Of a stretch of DNA of 64,000 nt, positions 1 through 12,404 are shown in pieces. This DNA comes from Coriaria nepalensis (taxonomy: Eukaryota; Streptophyta; Magnoliopsida; Cucurbitales; Coriariaceae), in NCBI GenBank assembly GCA_027186245.1, contig CP114481.1, positions 56,056,569 to 56,120,568 of the forward strand, read 5' to 3'. How positions within the stretch are numbered: the first letter of the stretch is position 1; each line of letters opens with the position of its first letter. Under the pieces are notes generated by a model that did not search any database, had not been told where the DNA came from, and was given only the letters and a program-made list of their open reading frames with translations. The position numbers and the translations under genes were made by a program.

Positions 1-333
1 ATAGAGTGTTTGAAGGTTTCCGGAAAACCATCAAACCAGACAGGTGTCTACTGCATTGAATTTGCTTCTTATAGTTGTGTTTTTTTCTGACATTTACCGG
101 AATTTTGTGATCCTTGTAGGCAACAATTTGTGGGGTTGATTGATAGGTTGGATAAGGGTATGTTGTCTTGGGAAGAGTTTTCATCACAGGTGAAGAAGAT
201 ACACGAGGATAGAATCGGATCACCAAGTAGAAGACAAGCAGGAGATAAGCCGAAGCTTGAGGAGAACTTCTATGCTAATCCGTTTCCTGATTGTATCTGT
301 CAAAAATCTGACGGGGGAAGAAGTAGCCAATAG
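1..333 (+). CDS. 3' end of an unidentified protein-coding gene (last two exons, partial)
   Basis: The window opens inside a gene. An exon fragment at 1-43 ends at a GT donor, and the terminal exon at 120-333 follows a TTGTAG acceptor. The two join in frame (AG|G = Arg) into about 84 codons ending in TAG. The peptide is hydrophilic and charged, with [15 protein letters not shown] near the middle and a tail containing [12 protein letters not shown]. It has no membrane segment. I do not recognise the family and assign no function; the rest of the gene lies left of the window. A pyrimidine-rich 3' region follows. The exon join is well supported by frame and splice signals; identity is unknown. 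Confidence 0.65.
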
Positions 334-702
334 ATACGGGGCGGAATATGCAGTTCTTAACACAGAGCTTGAAATCTAATCCTGTTTTGGGGAGAGAGGC
401 TTGAGCTCTAAAGTTGAGAAGAGAAACACTTCATTCATTATTCAGTTGGCTTTTTCTTCTTCTTTTTTTTTTCTCCCCTTTCCTTCTTCCCTTGCAAATT
501 AAGGTAGAAGGTGAGCTTAGATTAATCGGTACTGAACAACCTGTGTTTTTCATTTAAACAGCAAAGGTTGAGACATGTTTCTGGTGCTTGAAGTCTGTTT
601 CTCATTCAGAAAAATCATGCCATTAACATTTTCATCTGCAAGAGACCAGATTTTATATGCATTTCCATTTGAAGTTCAAATGAAACTTACAAAATACCGT
701 GC

Positions 703-955
703 ATTAATGCACTGTGAATGGTAAGAGATTGAAATATCTATTATAATTGGATAATCCGAAGCTGGAAAACCTTTACAGACGCAATGAGCGGAAAAAAATA
801 CAATCCATTAATGCACTATGAATGGTAAGAAATTGAAACATCTGTTACAATAGATATCACTGCCTTCCTACTTACAGTCATTGCTCTGCATGTACTTTTC
901 TCATATTCGAAGCTGGAGAACAGTTGCAGATGCAACTAGCGGATAAAAAGCAGAA
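703..955. repeat. Direct duplication with an inserted inverted exon copy, 3' flank of the proline-transporter pseudogene
   Basis: Two imperfect direct copies lie end to end. Both contain ATTAATGCACT.TGAATGG, then GTAAGA.ATTGAAA.ATCT, then CGAAGCTGGA.AAC. The first copy is about 703-795 and the second about 805-950. The second carries an extra segment at 853-906. That segment is a 54-bp copy, in inverted orientation with two mismatches, of the exon end at 1416-1469 of the neighbouring pseudogene. Confidence 0.75.
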
Positions 956-959
956 CCAA

Positions 960-2625
960 TCATAAATCTGAGAAAAAATGGTAAGTTTTAGAGTCTACAG
1001 CTATGAGCCTCAAGGTTGCAACTGCTGCTGCTAAGGACAGGAAACCAAAGAAGATGACATTTAACCAATGCCAGAGCTTCTGTAATGAATTTAGCTTGTT
1101 CTTCTTCGCCACAAGGTACATATGATTCGCCAGAATAAAAGTAAGCGGAAAAGTACTTATCGCCCCTGTCAGACTCATAAAATCTCCAAGGAAAGGAAGA
1201 AGAGATGCAATGAATGTCGTAATGGCAAGGTAGCCACCTCTAACACCAATCCTGAATCCCAAATTCTGAATTGTCAATGCGCTTCCTTTAATCCCATGCT
1301 TTGTGTCTATATATTCGTACATTGGACTTGCAAATATCTACAAGAAAATGAATGAATGTTTGTTAGGTTACGTCATGGTAAGAAATTGAGGAAGAATGTG
1401 AGATATAAGATGGATATATGAGAAAAGTACATGCAGAGCAATGTCTGTATGTAGGAAGGCAGTGATATCAGCCATGGCCTTAACCCAAGTGGGACCTGTT
1501 ACGCTATTGAGCAAGTAAGATGACATGTACGATCCATAGGCCCAGTACCTGACAAAGGTAACTGCATACAAGGGAAAAACTCCAGCCGTGAACTGGAAGT
1601 AGAGAGCCTTCAACATGTTCGTTACAACAGGCTGTCTCACTGTTGCCTGTAAGAACGAAAAACATTCACTTAGATCCTTTATTGTATGGAAAAAAGTGTT
1701 GATTTCGATACAGGGGTTAAGGGGTCCACCTGTATCTCTGGAAGCATTCCAGTATTGAATGCAAAAAAGAGATTGGCAACAGCTCGTATTGATGTGAAAA
1801 TTTTAGCTGCTGATGTCCCTGGAAGGTTATAATCTCTGGGAGGTGCTTTGATTCCTGTAGAAAGCAGTGTAAAAAGAATATCATGAAAATGTAAACTAGA
1901 AAAATGCATCATTTTACTTCTTCAAGCATGAAACTAATCTAACCATCTTTAAGTGCCAAGACAAATGCAGTGATGATATAGACTGCGCTTAAAAAGGTGG
2001 AAACTCCGAGCCAGAGCCTTAGAGCGGATAAATGGGGTATTCCGATGGTGAAAAGCGCGCACACAATTCCAGATATAGCAATACAGTATGGTAGCTTCAT
2101 GGCATTTTCAGTGCTGAAAAGAACAAAGACAGCCTGCAAATGCAATCATATAACTTAAACCCAGATGTTTCGAATTGGAAGTTTGAAAATCGTCTTCTGT
2201 TTGATCTGTACCTACCTTTAGGGCCTGACCAGCCAAAATAACGAATCCGACATTGATCATAAAAAGGTTAACATACTGCAGTGCCCAAGTAAGAGACTAT
2301 GCTCTCCTACCTACAAGAAAGAAAGAAGAACTCAAATAAGTGTAAATAAAGAGAAAGAAGGGTTTGTTAAATAAAAAGTCATGAACTTTTACTTTGATCC
2401 TATTTTGTCTTACCATATATGAAACCGGCAAGATCTCTGTATCTGATATTCCGCTTCCCTCCAAATTCATGGAGCTTAGCAATAAGAGCGTTTGCATATA
2501 ACGAGATAACAGCGGCCGCAAGCAAGCAGACCACTCCGGCAATCCAACCGAGAGGAACCATGATATTGCCGGAATATCCCAGTACATAAGCGCTGTTGAT
2601 ACCGGTTGTATATGAAACCATGAAT
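960..2625 (-). pseudogene. Proline transporter (ProT) pseudogene
   Basis: Exons at about 2625-2414, 2310-2216, 2133-1944, 1854-1730, 1646-1431 and 1337-960 join with correct splice sites. They encode an AAAP-family proline/betaine/GABA transporter: [60 protein letters not shown] and a final RLIAVDSK block. Intact members are plasma-membrane carriers of about 440 residues with 10-11 helices. Three lesions are visible. After DSWF, about 13 bp that should encode the first-helix residues before TTGIN are missing, causing a frameshift near 2613. The Tyr codon of the conserved AYSLTWALQYVNLF block is TAG (2297-2299). No first coding exon is found upstream. Downstream exons remain clean, so the decay is probably recent. 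A sequencing error could explain one lesion but hardly all three. Confidence 0.85.
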
Positions 2626-3397
2626 CTATATATGAATTCATATGTAGGGAGAAGTATTATATTATGAAAGCTGACTTAATTACTATTACTAGATTAGAAA
2701 GACACGGAAGAAATCAAATTATCTCGAAGAAAGTAAAACCTGTACTGATTTGGTTTCCTTACTAATTTCGATTTCAGAACAGAACACATTGCAAAAGCAA
2801 TTGTCTTTGCCAAATTATTTACGATGCTGATAGGTTCTGTCGGAATCTGTGGTATAAAACATCTGACGTTTAATTGATCATTACTTTTTGAAGGAAGATA
2901 TAATTGTTACGGGATAAATTATTTAATAGGTCGATTTTTTATTATAATATTATTATATGATATATTATTAATTTTGAATAATCTATAAAATACGTTAGAG
3001 AATGATTTAATAAAAATAATTTTATCATATTAAATATATTTAAATTTTTATAATTTTTAATTATTTAATTAAGATATAAAATATGTAATTAAATCGTAAT
3101 TATGAATCAAAATAAAAAATCTTATAATAAATAAAAAATTTATTGCACTTAAAAAAACATTTCAATTCGCAATCATGGGTTTGACTTGATTCTGTTCACA
3201 TTGATGTGGATGACAAAGCAAGACAAATTCCTAATCAAAGAAACCAAATTTTCATTTTGCAGCAGCAACAGATGAAGATAAAATAGTATTTAACAACTAT
3301 TTTCATGTTACTTTTTATCACATAGTGCAAACTGAGCAGCAGCCCACAACATTTTCATTCACAATCTACTTGATCCCAAATGAATGAACTCCATTCT
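2626..3397. other. Intergenic, very AT-rich
   Basis: No coding exon found. About 2900-3160 is almost pure A/T with short ATTATT-type runs. I see no convincing start exon for the transporter pseudogene here. The right end is the 3' flank of the lectin gene. Confidence 0.6.
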
Positions 3398-4427
3398 CTA
3401 TTCCTCAACAGCTTGAGGAAGATCATTGTCTACAACTACACTGACATCTTCATACCTAAAACCGACAGGGTGCACCTGATGATACTCAACGGAGAACAAC
3501 ACGGCGGTACTATCTCTCCGAACAAAGATTCCCCACAACGACAGCAAACCGAACGCCATCAATGCTCCACACACCATTGCCATAATCACCCCGGCAAAGA
3601 TTGTCATATGACAAGCACCTCTCTTATGAACTCTATCTAGAGGCCGAATTTCACCATCCAAAGCTGCTCGTGGATCCACGGGCTGAGAATGCATCCATTC
3701 CAGCCCCTTTATAGATCTAGAAGTCCATGCATGAATCGACCCTGCAAAACTGGGAAGCCCGGTTGCTATTCAACGAGCTCAACCCCATATACACATTTTC
3801 ATGGCCTCCACAATTTCCCCACAAATCAATTGTATAAGCAGTATGTGGAACTGATGGCTTAGCTTCACCAAATTTGCAAATTCTTATCTCTAATCTTTTT
3901 GAACTCGCATTGTAATCGATCCACGACTTCAATTTCTTCTCTCCACCTTTCAGCACAAAATCACTCAAATTGATCTTTATATGATTAGCATCGAGATCGC
4001 TCGGAATTTTATCAGGTTCAGGATCAAATTCAATACGTAAGAGATAATTTTGTCTGGAAAGGTCCAAGGAGGTACCTCCGACCAAGTATTTTCTGACAGA
4101 CTTTCCGGGAAACAGGGCAAGGGCAATGCCGTTGCCGCAGTGAACGGGGATTGAGAATGTGAACTCAGTCGAGAACGATGTCGTTTGGGCGAGTCTGAAT
4201 GGTACGGAGCGCATAAGAAGCTCATAAGTTGAAACGTGAGGGGCAGCCTCGTCGCCGCCGACCACGTCGGAATCTCCGAGGAGGACAACGTCGGGATCGA
4301 AGTTAGGATTGTTGTTCAGGGTTTGGAATTTGAAGGAGGAAATGGGATCGAGAATTAACGAGCAAAAAAACATGAGAAGCAGGGTGTTTATGGATAATCC
4401 GTACCTGAAATTGTGGAATTTGGCCAT
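3398..4427 (-). pseudogene. Membrane-anchored legume-lectin-domain protein, broken by a 4-bp duplication
   Basis: An intronless frame starts at the ATG at 4427 (MAKFHNF, then a hydrophobic signal segment). It gives a legume L-type lectin fold: the start of mature FKFQTLNNNPNFDPDVVLLG, EFTFSIPVHCGNGIALALF and a strand pattern ending YMGLSSLNSN. The frame closes at 3717. A second frame at 3398-3694 supplies the expected continuation: WMHSQPVDPR, a transmembrane helix (MTIFAGVIMAMVCGALMAFG) and a short cytosolic tail with VHPVGFRYEDVSVVV. The break sits at a CATGCATG tandem duplication (3726-3733); removing one CATG unit would make one reading frame. Family members (Arabidopsis At3g09190-like) are about 340 aa, lack a kinase domain and have no established role. 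A longer in-frame start exists at 4514, but the signal-peptide start is preferred. Either a pseudogene, a null allele or an assembly error. Confidence 0.8.
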
Positions 4428-4514
4428 TTGTTCTTCGTCAGAAATGGATCCTGTCGTGGTGTAGTAGGATGATGATTGATTATATAACCAGGTTTTGAGG
4501 GGGAGAAGAAACAA

Positions 4515-6298
4515 AACTAAGAAACCGCTGGTTTTAACTGTCGTTGCTTGAGGACCTGATTTCTTCCATACGTCGTAACTGCTAATTACTCCTCCTAACC
4601 ATCCGGCTAGACGGGCTAGTTATCTTCCAAACTATCTTCCATATAGTAAAACATTCATTTGGGTTTTCTTAATCAAACATTTCACGGACTATCAAAATTA
4701 TGAATACAAACCAAATAAAAATGTGAATTAAGAAGAACCGATCAAACTTACTTTGAAATATTATGAATGCTAGTAGTAATCATTAGGCCTGCAGGCGAGC
4801 TGTTTATCGTTGCTGAACATGTAAATAACACTTGCTCTCTGAAAGTCGCTATTGACGATTTATTTGCAAAATATGCATTGTCCATATCTAAGTTGAGAAG
4901 TCAAGGGGGACAAATAACATACATGGTGAACTTCATGGTTTGGAAACATTCATACTTCAGAAAATCTATCTATTAACTAGTGCAAAATATGAGAGAGACT
5001 GGATGTGATGTATTTATATAAGAAATGTCAATATTATGTGAAAAGTATCAAATTGATAAATCACAAATAGAAGACTTCATATTAACTAGTGGTGCATCCT
5101 AAAAGTGGCGCATAGAAAAAAACTAATCTTCATCATTTTTGTGTGGAAATCTTTTGTCATGTTATAGATATGATTGCTCGAGAGTTTTGAATAATTATTT
5201 TAAATAAAGCAAAAATTGAAATATTTCTTTGTATTGCATTTCAAAAAACTTGTTCTCAACTTTTGATCATATTAAGTTGATGGGCCGAGCCTTGATGAAC
5301 TTTATACCTTGATGAACTTTATACATTAGACTTCTCAAAGAGTAATTTATTGATATTAAAAATTCAATTTAAAACACTTATATTTATGATGTCCATATAT
5401 ATACATTTACCATATCCTTCCTCACTCGCTTTCTTCTACGTGCGTATCAATATCCCTAACCCTATATTGACGAGTACTATTTCTTCATAGCAGGGTAGAA
5501 AAATCTTTTGCTTCCAAGTCAACAACATAGGTCTGAATCAGACTTGCAGATGATCTCCAATCTGCCGCCATATTACCTAAGACTTGAAGAGGAGAGGACG
5601 TAGTGGAGTATGGCGTATTGGATTGAATGGTGTGGCTTGAATTGTTAACGGGCCTCTATTTTGGACTGAAAATTGTTTAGTGACCAAAGCCCAATCCCTC
5701 CCTTCGATTCAAACTTTGTTTGGGCCAGACTGTAGACTGTAGCAGTCCATCCTTAGTTTGACACTGACACAGTCCAACTTGACAAGGGTAAGATGGTCAT
5801 TATCAATAGCAATCAAACATTTCCCACTTGGAAAGCTGAAGGCGGTTTCTCTGGACCTACCATAACAGAATCCCTCCAATGCACTTTCCCTGAGAAGGAT
5901 AAAACACTCATCTATTTACGATACAGCCACGTAGATAGTTTACGTAAATTCACTGAAAGGCGTAGGGCAATAAAGTCTTTCTACACCGCATTCGGGCAAA
6001 GCCCAGTTACTTCCAGTCAACATAAAGTCAACAAAGTCGTGCTTCTATTTCCTGCATTACGAAACGGCAACGTTCAAACGCAGATTTTCCGCTTTCCTCG
6101 TCCGAGAGGAAAGGGACATAACCGTCATTTCAAAACAACCGTCGAACCAAACCGTCTGAAAAGGAATCTGAAACGTCCTGGCTGGCTCCGTTATATATAA
6201 AAAGTTGCTCGCAGTACTGCCCGTGTAGCAGTTGGGGAGTTAGGTAACAAACACCGCACCAAGATATACAAAACAATCAGAACTGAAACGGCGTCAGT
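4515..6298. other. Intergenic between lectin and MYB genes; MYB promoter at right end
   Basis: No recognisable gene. The last part carries a TATATATAA box (about 6191-6199), roughly 100 bp before the MYB start codon. A 135-codon open frame at 5793-6200 resembles no family I know and overlaps this promoter. Confidence 0.55.
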
Positions 6299-8481
6299 AT
6301 GAGTGACGGCGAGCGCTCCGGTTCACCTTCGAACGACTTCGTTGGGGAGTTGGGAGTCGGAGGCGGCGAGGACGAGTCTGTTATGGAGCTTGGGGAGGAG
6401 GGAAAGAGTGGTGGTGGCGGCGGTGTCGGGCAGAGAGGGAGAGTGAAGGGACCGTGGTCGCCGGAGGAGGACGCAGTGTTGAGTAAGCTGGTGAGCAATT
6501 TCGGGCCTAGGAACTGGAGTATGATCGCGAGGGGAATTCCTGGGAGGTCTGGGAAATCGTGCCGGCTTAGATGGTGTAATCAGCTCGACCCATATGTTAA
6601 GCGCAAGCCCTTTACTGGTAAAAAGCTGCTTCATATTTGAAACTTTATTTGTTTCTCGCTCAGATTTTCCTTTTTCGGTTATTTGGTGGAAAGTTTTTTC
6701 AATTTCGTTGTGTGGATGAATGGCTGATGGGGGATTTCTTTTTTGTGTTATTGCATTTCTAGGACTTGAGTTATCTCTGATGGATTGGATCCATTTTTCT
6801 TGTTTGTCATTGTTTTCTTTTTGTGGAATATAAAGCTGAGAAAATGGAAGATGATCGATTGAATAGGTTGTCGAAGGTTGAAACTTTAGAGATTACTATA
6901 CTCTGCTCTGAGTAAGGGTTGAGTTAGGACTGAAAAGAATTGAAGACAGATCAAGTTTTGCCTCTTAGTTGGGAATTTTGGGGGATCTATAATTGAGCTT
7001 TCTTTTCATACTATCATGTCACTGATTTGGCTAAGCTAACTGCAAAATTTGAAAATCATTTATCACCAAACTTGCATTCGCATAATTGTTGAGCGGAGGT
7101 ATGTAAGGTTTCTTGTTAGATTCCTATACAAGTGATGCTTAGTTCAGTACTTAAATATGTGGAAAAGCCAGAATTTGTAACTTTTAGAGTCTAGTGAAAT
7201 CCTACTTGACATTGGATATCAAAACTTGTTTTTGTTGTTGTTTCTGTACTCTGTAGTTTGATACATTTATTATGATATCTTTGTACCTTTGTTGTTTCTA
7301 ATTAATATTCTGCTTCAGCTATATTGATTCATTGAAAAGGCAGAAAAGGCATCATTTTGTAGGCTTTCAAGAAAACCTTCTTGTCTTCTCCTATTTGAAA
7401 TCATATGAATGCTGAAATCTAGAACTACAGAACCATGTAGTTAGAATGAGACACACATTTAATATAGTTTACTTTCTTCTTCTTATGAATCTGATACGCA
7501 TATATGCATGCTTATGAAGTGTTATGAATCTGAATCACTGCAGATGAAGAGGATCAGCTTATAATTTCAGCTCACTCAATCCATGGAAACAAATGGGCTG
7601 CAATTGCAAGGCTCCTTCCTGGGAGAACAGATAACGCCATCAAGAACCACTGGAATTCTACGCTGAAACGTAGGTTTTTAGAGCAGAGGAGGTTTAAAAC
7701 AGGATCCAGAATGACAATGGAAGATGTCAATCTAGACAGAACAAAGACATCCTCTGAAGAAACCCAATCAAATGGTGATACAAATCCATTCAATCCCCCA
7801 GAAGAAAGAGACTCGAAAGTGGAAAACATATCAAATCAGGTAGAAGACAGCGCTGAAATGAGGGAGAGTCCTGTCCTTGCCAAAGAAATGAAGGAACATT
7901 CTACTCTTTCTCGCCCGATGCCTCGAATTAGCGCATTTAGTGTTTACAATCCTCCAGGTGGGCAAAGAACCAGCTCCTTGTTCTCAAGAACAGCCCCAGT
8001 TCAGGGCCCTTTGTTTCAAGCTTCAAAACTAGATCTTGGGGTTTGTAAACTCCTTGAAGATATATGTGGTGAAAGAACAGTTCCTTTGCATTGTGGGCAT
8101 GGCTGCAGTGAAAACTCTCGTGAGGGCCATTCTTGTAATTCTTTGTTGGGTCCGGAGTTTACTGAATATGCAGAACCACCCTCTTTCTCAAGTCAAGAGT
8201 TAATCTCAATAGCAACGGATTTGAACAATATTGCATGGATCAAGAGTGGGCTTGAGAGTAGTGGTGCCAAAATTGCGGACAACTTTGCAAGCCAGGGACC
8301 GACTCAGGGGGCTAGTGCTGCTTCACAAATGGGATTGACAGAACAGAGTTTGAAGAATGGTCATGTTCAGTTTCAAGAGGGAGGGAGCAGATCAATGGGA
8401 ATGGTGACTGAAGTTCTTTCTTCTTCACAAATGCCTGGACTCGGTTTTCCAATGCCAGCTGAAGTAGAGGGGTTGAGCTAA
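6299..8481 (+). CDS. MYB25-like: R2R3-MYB transcription factor, MYB25/MYB109 subgroup
   Basis: CDS join 6299-6617, 7544-8481 (418 aa). An acidic, Gly-rich N-terminus of about 47 residues leads into R2 ([19 protein letters not shown] ... [18 protein letters not shown]) and R3 ([19 protein letters not shown] ... [16 protein letters not shown]), with the regularly spaced Trp residues of DNA-binding MYB repeats. The intron splits Asp at the start of R3. Downstream, [15 protein letters not shown] matches the conserved block of Arabidopsis MYB1/MYB25/MYB109; the rest is low-complexity Ser/Gln-rich sequence, probably regulatory. It is a nuclear DNA-binding regulator; targets cannot be read from sequence. 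In Arabidopsis, as I recall, MYB25 lies next to PROT1, which fits the neighbouring transporter pseudogene. The 3' UTR runs to about 8750. Confidence 0.93.
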
Positions 8482-9552
8482 GTTTGCAAAATTGTATGCA
8501 TTTCCTTGTTTGTGGCATTTGAATTTTGGGAGAAGAGTTAGAGACAAATTATTGAGTGTTGCATAGTTTTTTCTGCTTCATTAATGGAAGGTAGGACCAC
8601 AGTTTTGTGAAAAAGAAAACGAAGAAGGATTTTTTTTTTTTCTTCTCAGTTTCTTTAGCAAACGAAGGGATGGCAATATGGCAGCTGGTTGGTTGCATTG
8701 CAATTTGCATGATTGTGGTACATCTTCCTAACAATGAAACTGGGCTTGATTAAATCAATTTAGCATATTACAATTCAATACTATTGAACTTGGTCGATGG
8801 ACAAAGCAACGTACTTTCGAAATACCTGTCACCACTGTCTCTCTTTTATATCACTTTGGACTCTAAACAAATTAAAAACGTGAAAAAATTTGTCGAGGGC
8901 AATATTGTCTTTGCCCAACTTAGATCTGTGTTGTACTTATTGACTGTTAAATGAAATGACATCTTATGAATGTTGGATCATGGATGAGCTGGGATCACCT
9001 CGAACCGAATCCAACCAAAGAAATAAGCCTTAAAGCTTTATAGTAAGAATGAATTTACTCTACTGTCAATTATTGAAGTGGGTCACACTGTATTCACTAC
9101 TTTTGGCCCCCCAAAAAAAAAAAAACACTGTACTAACTACTGATAGTGAACTTCACCTTTTCTTGAAGAGAGATGCAAGTATTGTAACTGGAAAAGAAAA
9201 GATGATGTTTTTATTTATTTCTCTTCTCTTGCAGAGAGATCGAGGAGTGATGAGCGAGAGAGGGGCGTGCTTTTCTGCTTGTGGAAAATAAAAATGTCTT
9301 ATTGTCTCTTAATATCATTTTATCGATTTCTCTCTCTCTCCTCCTGCACTTGTTTAAGTCACTGACACAAACAAGCACCCACCAGAGACAGACCACAGGG
9401 CCCCCCCCCCCCTCCTTTATTACAGTCTAAGAAAAAAAAAAAGCTTTCATTTTTACCTACGAAGGTTTTACGAGAAGCCAACTCGCAGAGAACTTCTTCT
9501 ACCTTAACTGGGGCGGAGGCCTCCTTCTACATGTCTCTTCTGAGTCTATGCG
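8482..9552. other. Intergenic; 3' UTR of MYB and promoter/5' UTR of the RING-CH gene
   Basis: No coding exon found. It contains A-runs, a C-run near 9403 and CT-rich sequence upstream of the next start codon. Confidence 0.5.
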
Positions 9553-11208
9553 ATGGCGGCCATAGAGGTGTCTCATCATGTAGTGCGTTTAGAAGAAGGT
9601 GCTTGCCGGAGCTCCGTAGCCAGCTCGGGCACGAGTGACGTGTCAGATTACGAGCGCAGATGCTCGAGTACTGAGTCTGGAGTTGAGATTGTTGGGTTGG
9701 TGGGTGAGAAAGGGAGTGGATCCTCTGCATCTTTGTGTTCGGTTGATGATGATGATCAGGTGGATCTGGAATGTGGGGTCCCGGTGGTTAAGGTACAGAT
9801 GGAAAAAGTCGAGAGGGATTGTAGGATTTGTCATCTGAGCATGGATGCTGCGAATCATGAATCTGGGATTCCTATTGAGCTTGGATGTTGCTGTAAGGAT
9901 GATTTAGCTGCTGCTCATAAGCAATGTGCTGAGGCCTGGTTCAAGATCAAGGGTAACAAGTTAGTACTCCGACAAAAAAGAAATCAAACTTAAATACATG
10001 AAAAAATATAGATCTCTTTGTTGAGAATGAAACTTCGTGGATCAAAATGTGAGCTTTTTTATGGTTTCTTTCCCGAGTATTATGAACTTCTGCACAAATT
10101 AATTTTGATTCTGGCAGTATTATGAACTTCTGAGGACAATGTAGGAATAGGTAAGTGGGGCTTCATGCATTGAAACTTGAAAGTTGGTGGTAAATTATGA
10201 ATATTAAATGCAATTTGATTTCTACTTTGTACAATTAGACTAGAAAACGGTAGATCAGAAGATCAAGTTATAAAAATGAAAAGTACCGTGACTAAACCCG
10301 AGTTTGTTGGGCACTTGCTGATGTTTTTTAAATGACATTTTCATTATGTTTAGTAATTTGGCTCTATGCTGCAATTTCAGTAGAATATTTGTTTTCGACT
10401 TCCTTTCTCCATCTTTCTTCCTGCTGAAAACTTCTAATCAACTCCTTAGAAGTAGTCCCTTCCTAGTCGGAATTCACCATAGCCTACGGGCTCGAGGATT
10501 TTGCATTTGCAGTATAATGTGGTTGCAGGATTCATTTCCTTCTGGTTTATTCTTAATTTTGTGAATGGCTGAGAAATTGCTCCATTTGAATGACTGACTT
10601 AGGAAGTTAGTATACATGTATATTATTCTTATGGTATTTAGATCTTGTATGCTTCGATAGATCTTCAATCATGCTTGGAATCTTTATATGAAAAAGTCAT
10701 GCATCTTTCGTCTTATAATATTATTGATGGATCTATCTTCTGCCCTGTTTTGAACCTTTTGGCCTACATACTGTATTTGGTCTTACTATTTTGCTGATTA
10801 GTTGTCATCAATTAAAAATATAGAATATAAGATAGACTTGAAATTCTTCATTGACTAATGGCTGATGCACATCAGCACAAACGTCCATTTATCCCATTTG
10901 CTTTTCAACATTGATGTAATTTGTTTTCCTAAAATATAACTTTTTTTGTTTTTGTTTTGGTAAAATGCAGAACGTGCGAGATATGTGGGTCCACTGCTCG
11001 GAACGTCTTGGGTGTGAACGAAACGGAGTTGATAGAACAGTGGAACGAGTCTAACAATGCTACAACGGCGTCCTCAACAACAGCACCCGCTCCTTCAACA
11101 GAGACAAGAAACTTCTGGCAGGGACATCGCTTCCTTAATTTCCTGTTAGCTTGTATGGTCTTTGCCTTTGTCATCTCCTGGCTTTTTCATTTCAATGTAC
11201 CCTCGTAA
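9553..11208 (+). CDS. RING-CH (RINGv/MARCH-type) E3 ubiquitin ligase with C-terminal membrane anchor
   Basis: CDS join 9553-9959, 10971-11208 (214 aa). The zinc-finger ligands are CRIC, then the CCCKDDLAAAHKQC segment, AEAWF, and TCEIC supplied by exon 2: the C4HC3 RING-CH arrangement. The donor AA|GTTAGT and the TGCAG acceptor fuse KIKGNK to TCEICG, as in the family. After the finger comes a Ser/Thr/Ala-rich linker and one hydrophobic helix (FLNFLLACMVFAFVISWLF) ending near the C-terminus, so it is probably tail-anchored. The acidic, Ser-rich N-terminal 90 residues are likely disordered. Plant RINGv proteins of this type act as membrane-bound ubiquitin ligases; the substrate is unknown. The intron is about 1 kb. 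Confidence 0.9.
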
Positions 11209-11856
11209 AAACTGATCCATGTCTTAAGAGATCCTAAGAATGATCCTCGCATGGTTCCACGGTCCTGTATCCAAGCAACAATCTGTTTTTAATGTTTCTT
11301 TGTAATGACTAGGTGCTAGTTAATTTCATCATCCATTTGCATTCTGTTCATATTGGGTGCTTAATTAAAAGATTTAGGCAGACGTTTTAAGTGCAAATAG
11401 TCTTGCATTAAAAACTTGAACATTGTCTCGTTTTTGTATCCCCTGGTACTTGCAGAGCATGGTTTTGTGTGTGAAAATGTTTTCTCTTTCCTTTAAGTTG
11501 CAAGAAACAAAGATCAACTTAGTAGCAGATACAGAAACAGAGTCCCACTGATCAAGTCAGTGCATGAGTTGAGTGATAACCCGTTATCACTCAACCCCCG
11601 GACTAACGAATTTGGATTGGTTATAGTAACTAATAATAATTAGACCTAATTTTTAAATTAATTGAAGGGGGAGATGTCAATTCAATCTCTGCCCTATAAA
11701 TAATTTCAATTTCTCGACATACCAAACATGGTAACAATATGAATGGAAATCTCATTAATGCTATTTCTTATTATCTTTTCATATATTAAAACAAAAGAGG
11801 ACCAATCACAATATCTTTTTAGAGATTTCGAACTCAATTTCTTAATCTAAACTTGT
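11209..11856. other. Intergenic, 3' flank of the RING-CH gene
   Basis: No gene seen. It is AT-rich sequence up to the left LTR of the gypsy element. Confidence 0.5.
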
Positions 11857-12404
11857 TAACGTGAAAATCCATTTGGTCGAAGGGCTTCATGGTCGGTGTT
11901 AAGATCAGCATTTCTACACAACAACAAGAAATAATGACGATCAAGTCAATAAAGATACTTAGAAATATTTTTTAGGAAACGTTGAAGTATCACAGATGGA
12001 TTATCCTACTCTCAACACATCTGAAATTGGTATCAAACTAGATACATTTACACGCGTCATCTTTCTATTGACCAATACATTGATTGTACTCTGGAAATTA
12101 TCCTTTATTGGTGGCAGCACCTTCTCTGCCATGGCAGGAATTTGTTCCCTCTGTGATGTAAAAGCGACCCTTCTCAGCTTTGTCTATGCTTTGATCATCT
12201 CCTCAGGCCAAGCTTCCTAGGCTCATGGGTGAACTCAGCCTCCGAACACCCTCTCTAGACATTTGGATCCTTCATCATAGTAGGACCGAGGCCATTCCTC
12301 AACTCCTCAACTCTTCAAAACCCCATACCTTTATTCCGTCTAGTTAATTATCTCACTAGACTTGAAGCTGACTTGCCTACTTAGCTCAATTGTTTCATAT
12401 GATT

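Noticed and set aside
5793..6200. 135-codon open frame upstream of the MYB gene
   Set aside because: No recognisable domain, overlaps the MYB TATA box and promoter, and the composition is that of non-coding sequence.
6323..6634. Open frames antisense to MYB exon 1
   Set aside because: GC-rich shadow of the MYB coding exon on the opposite strand.
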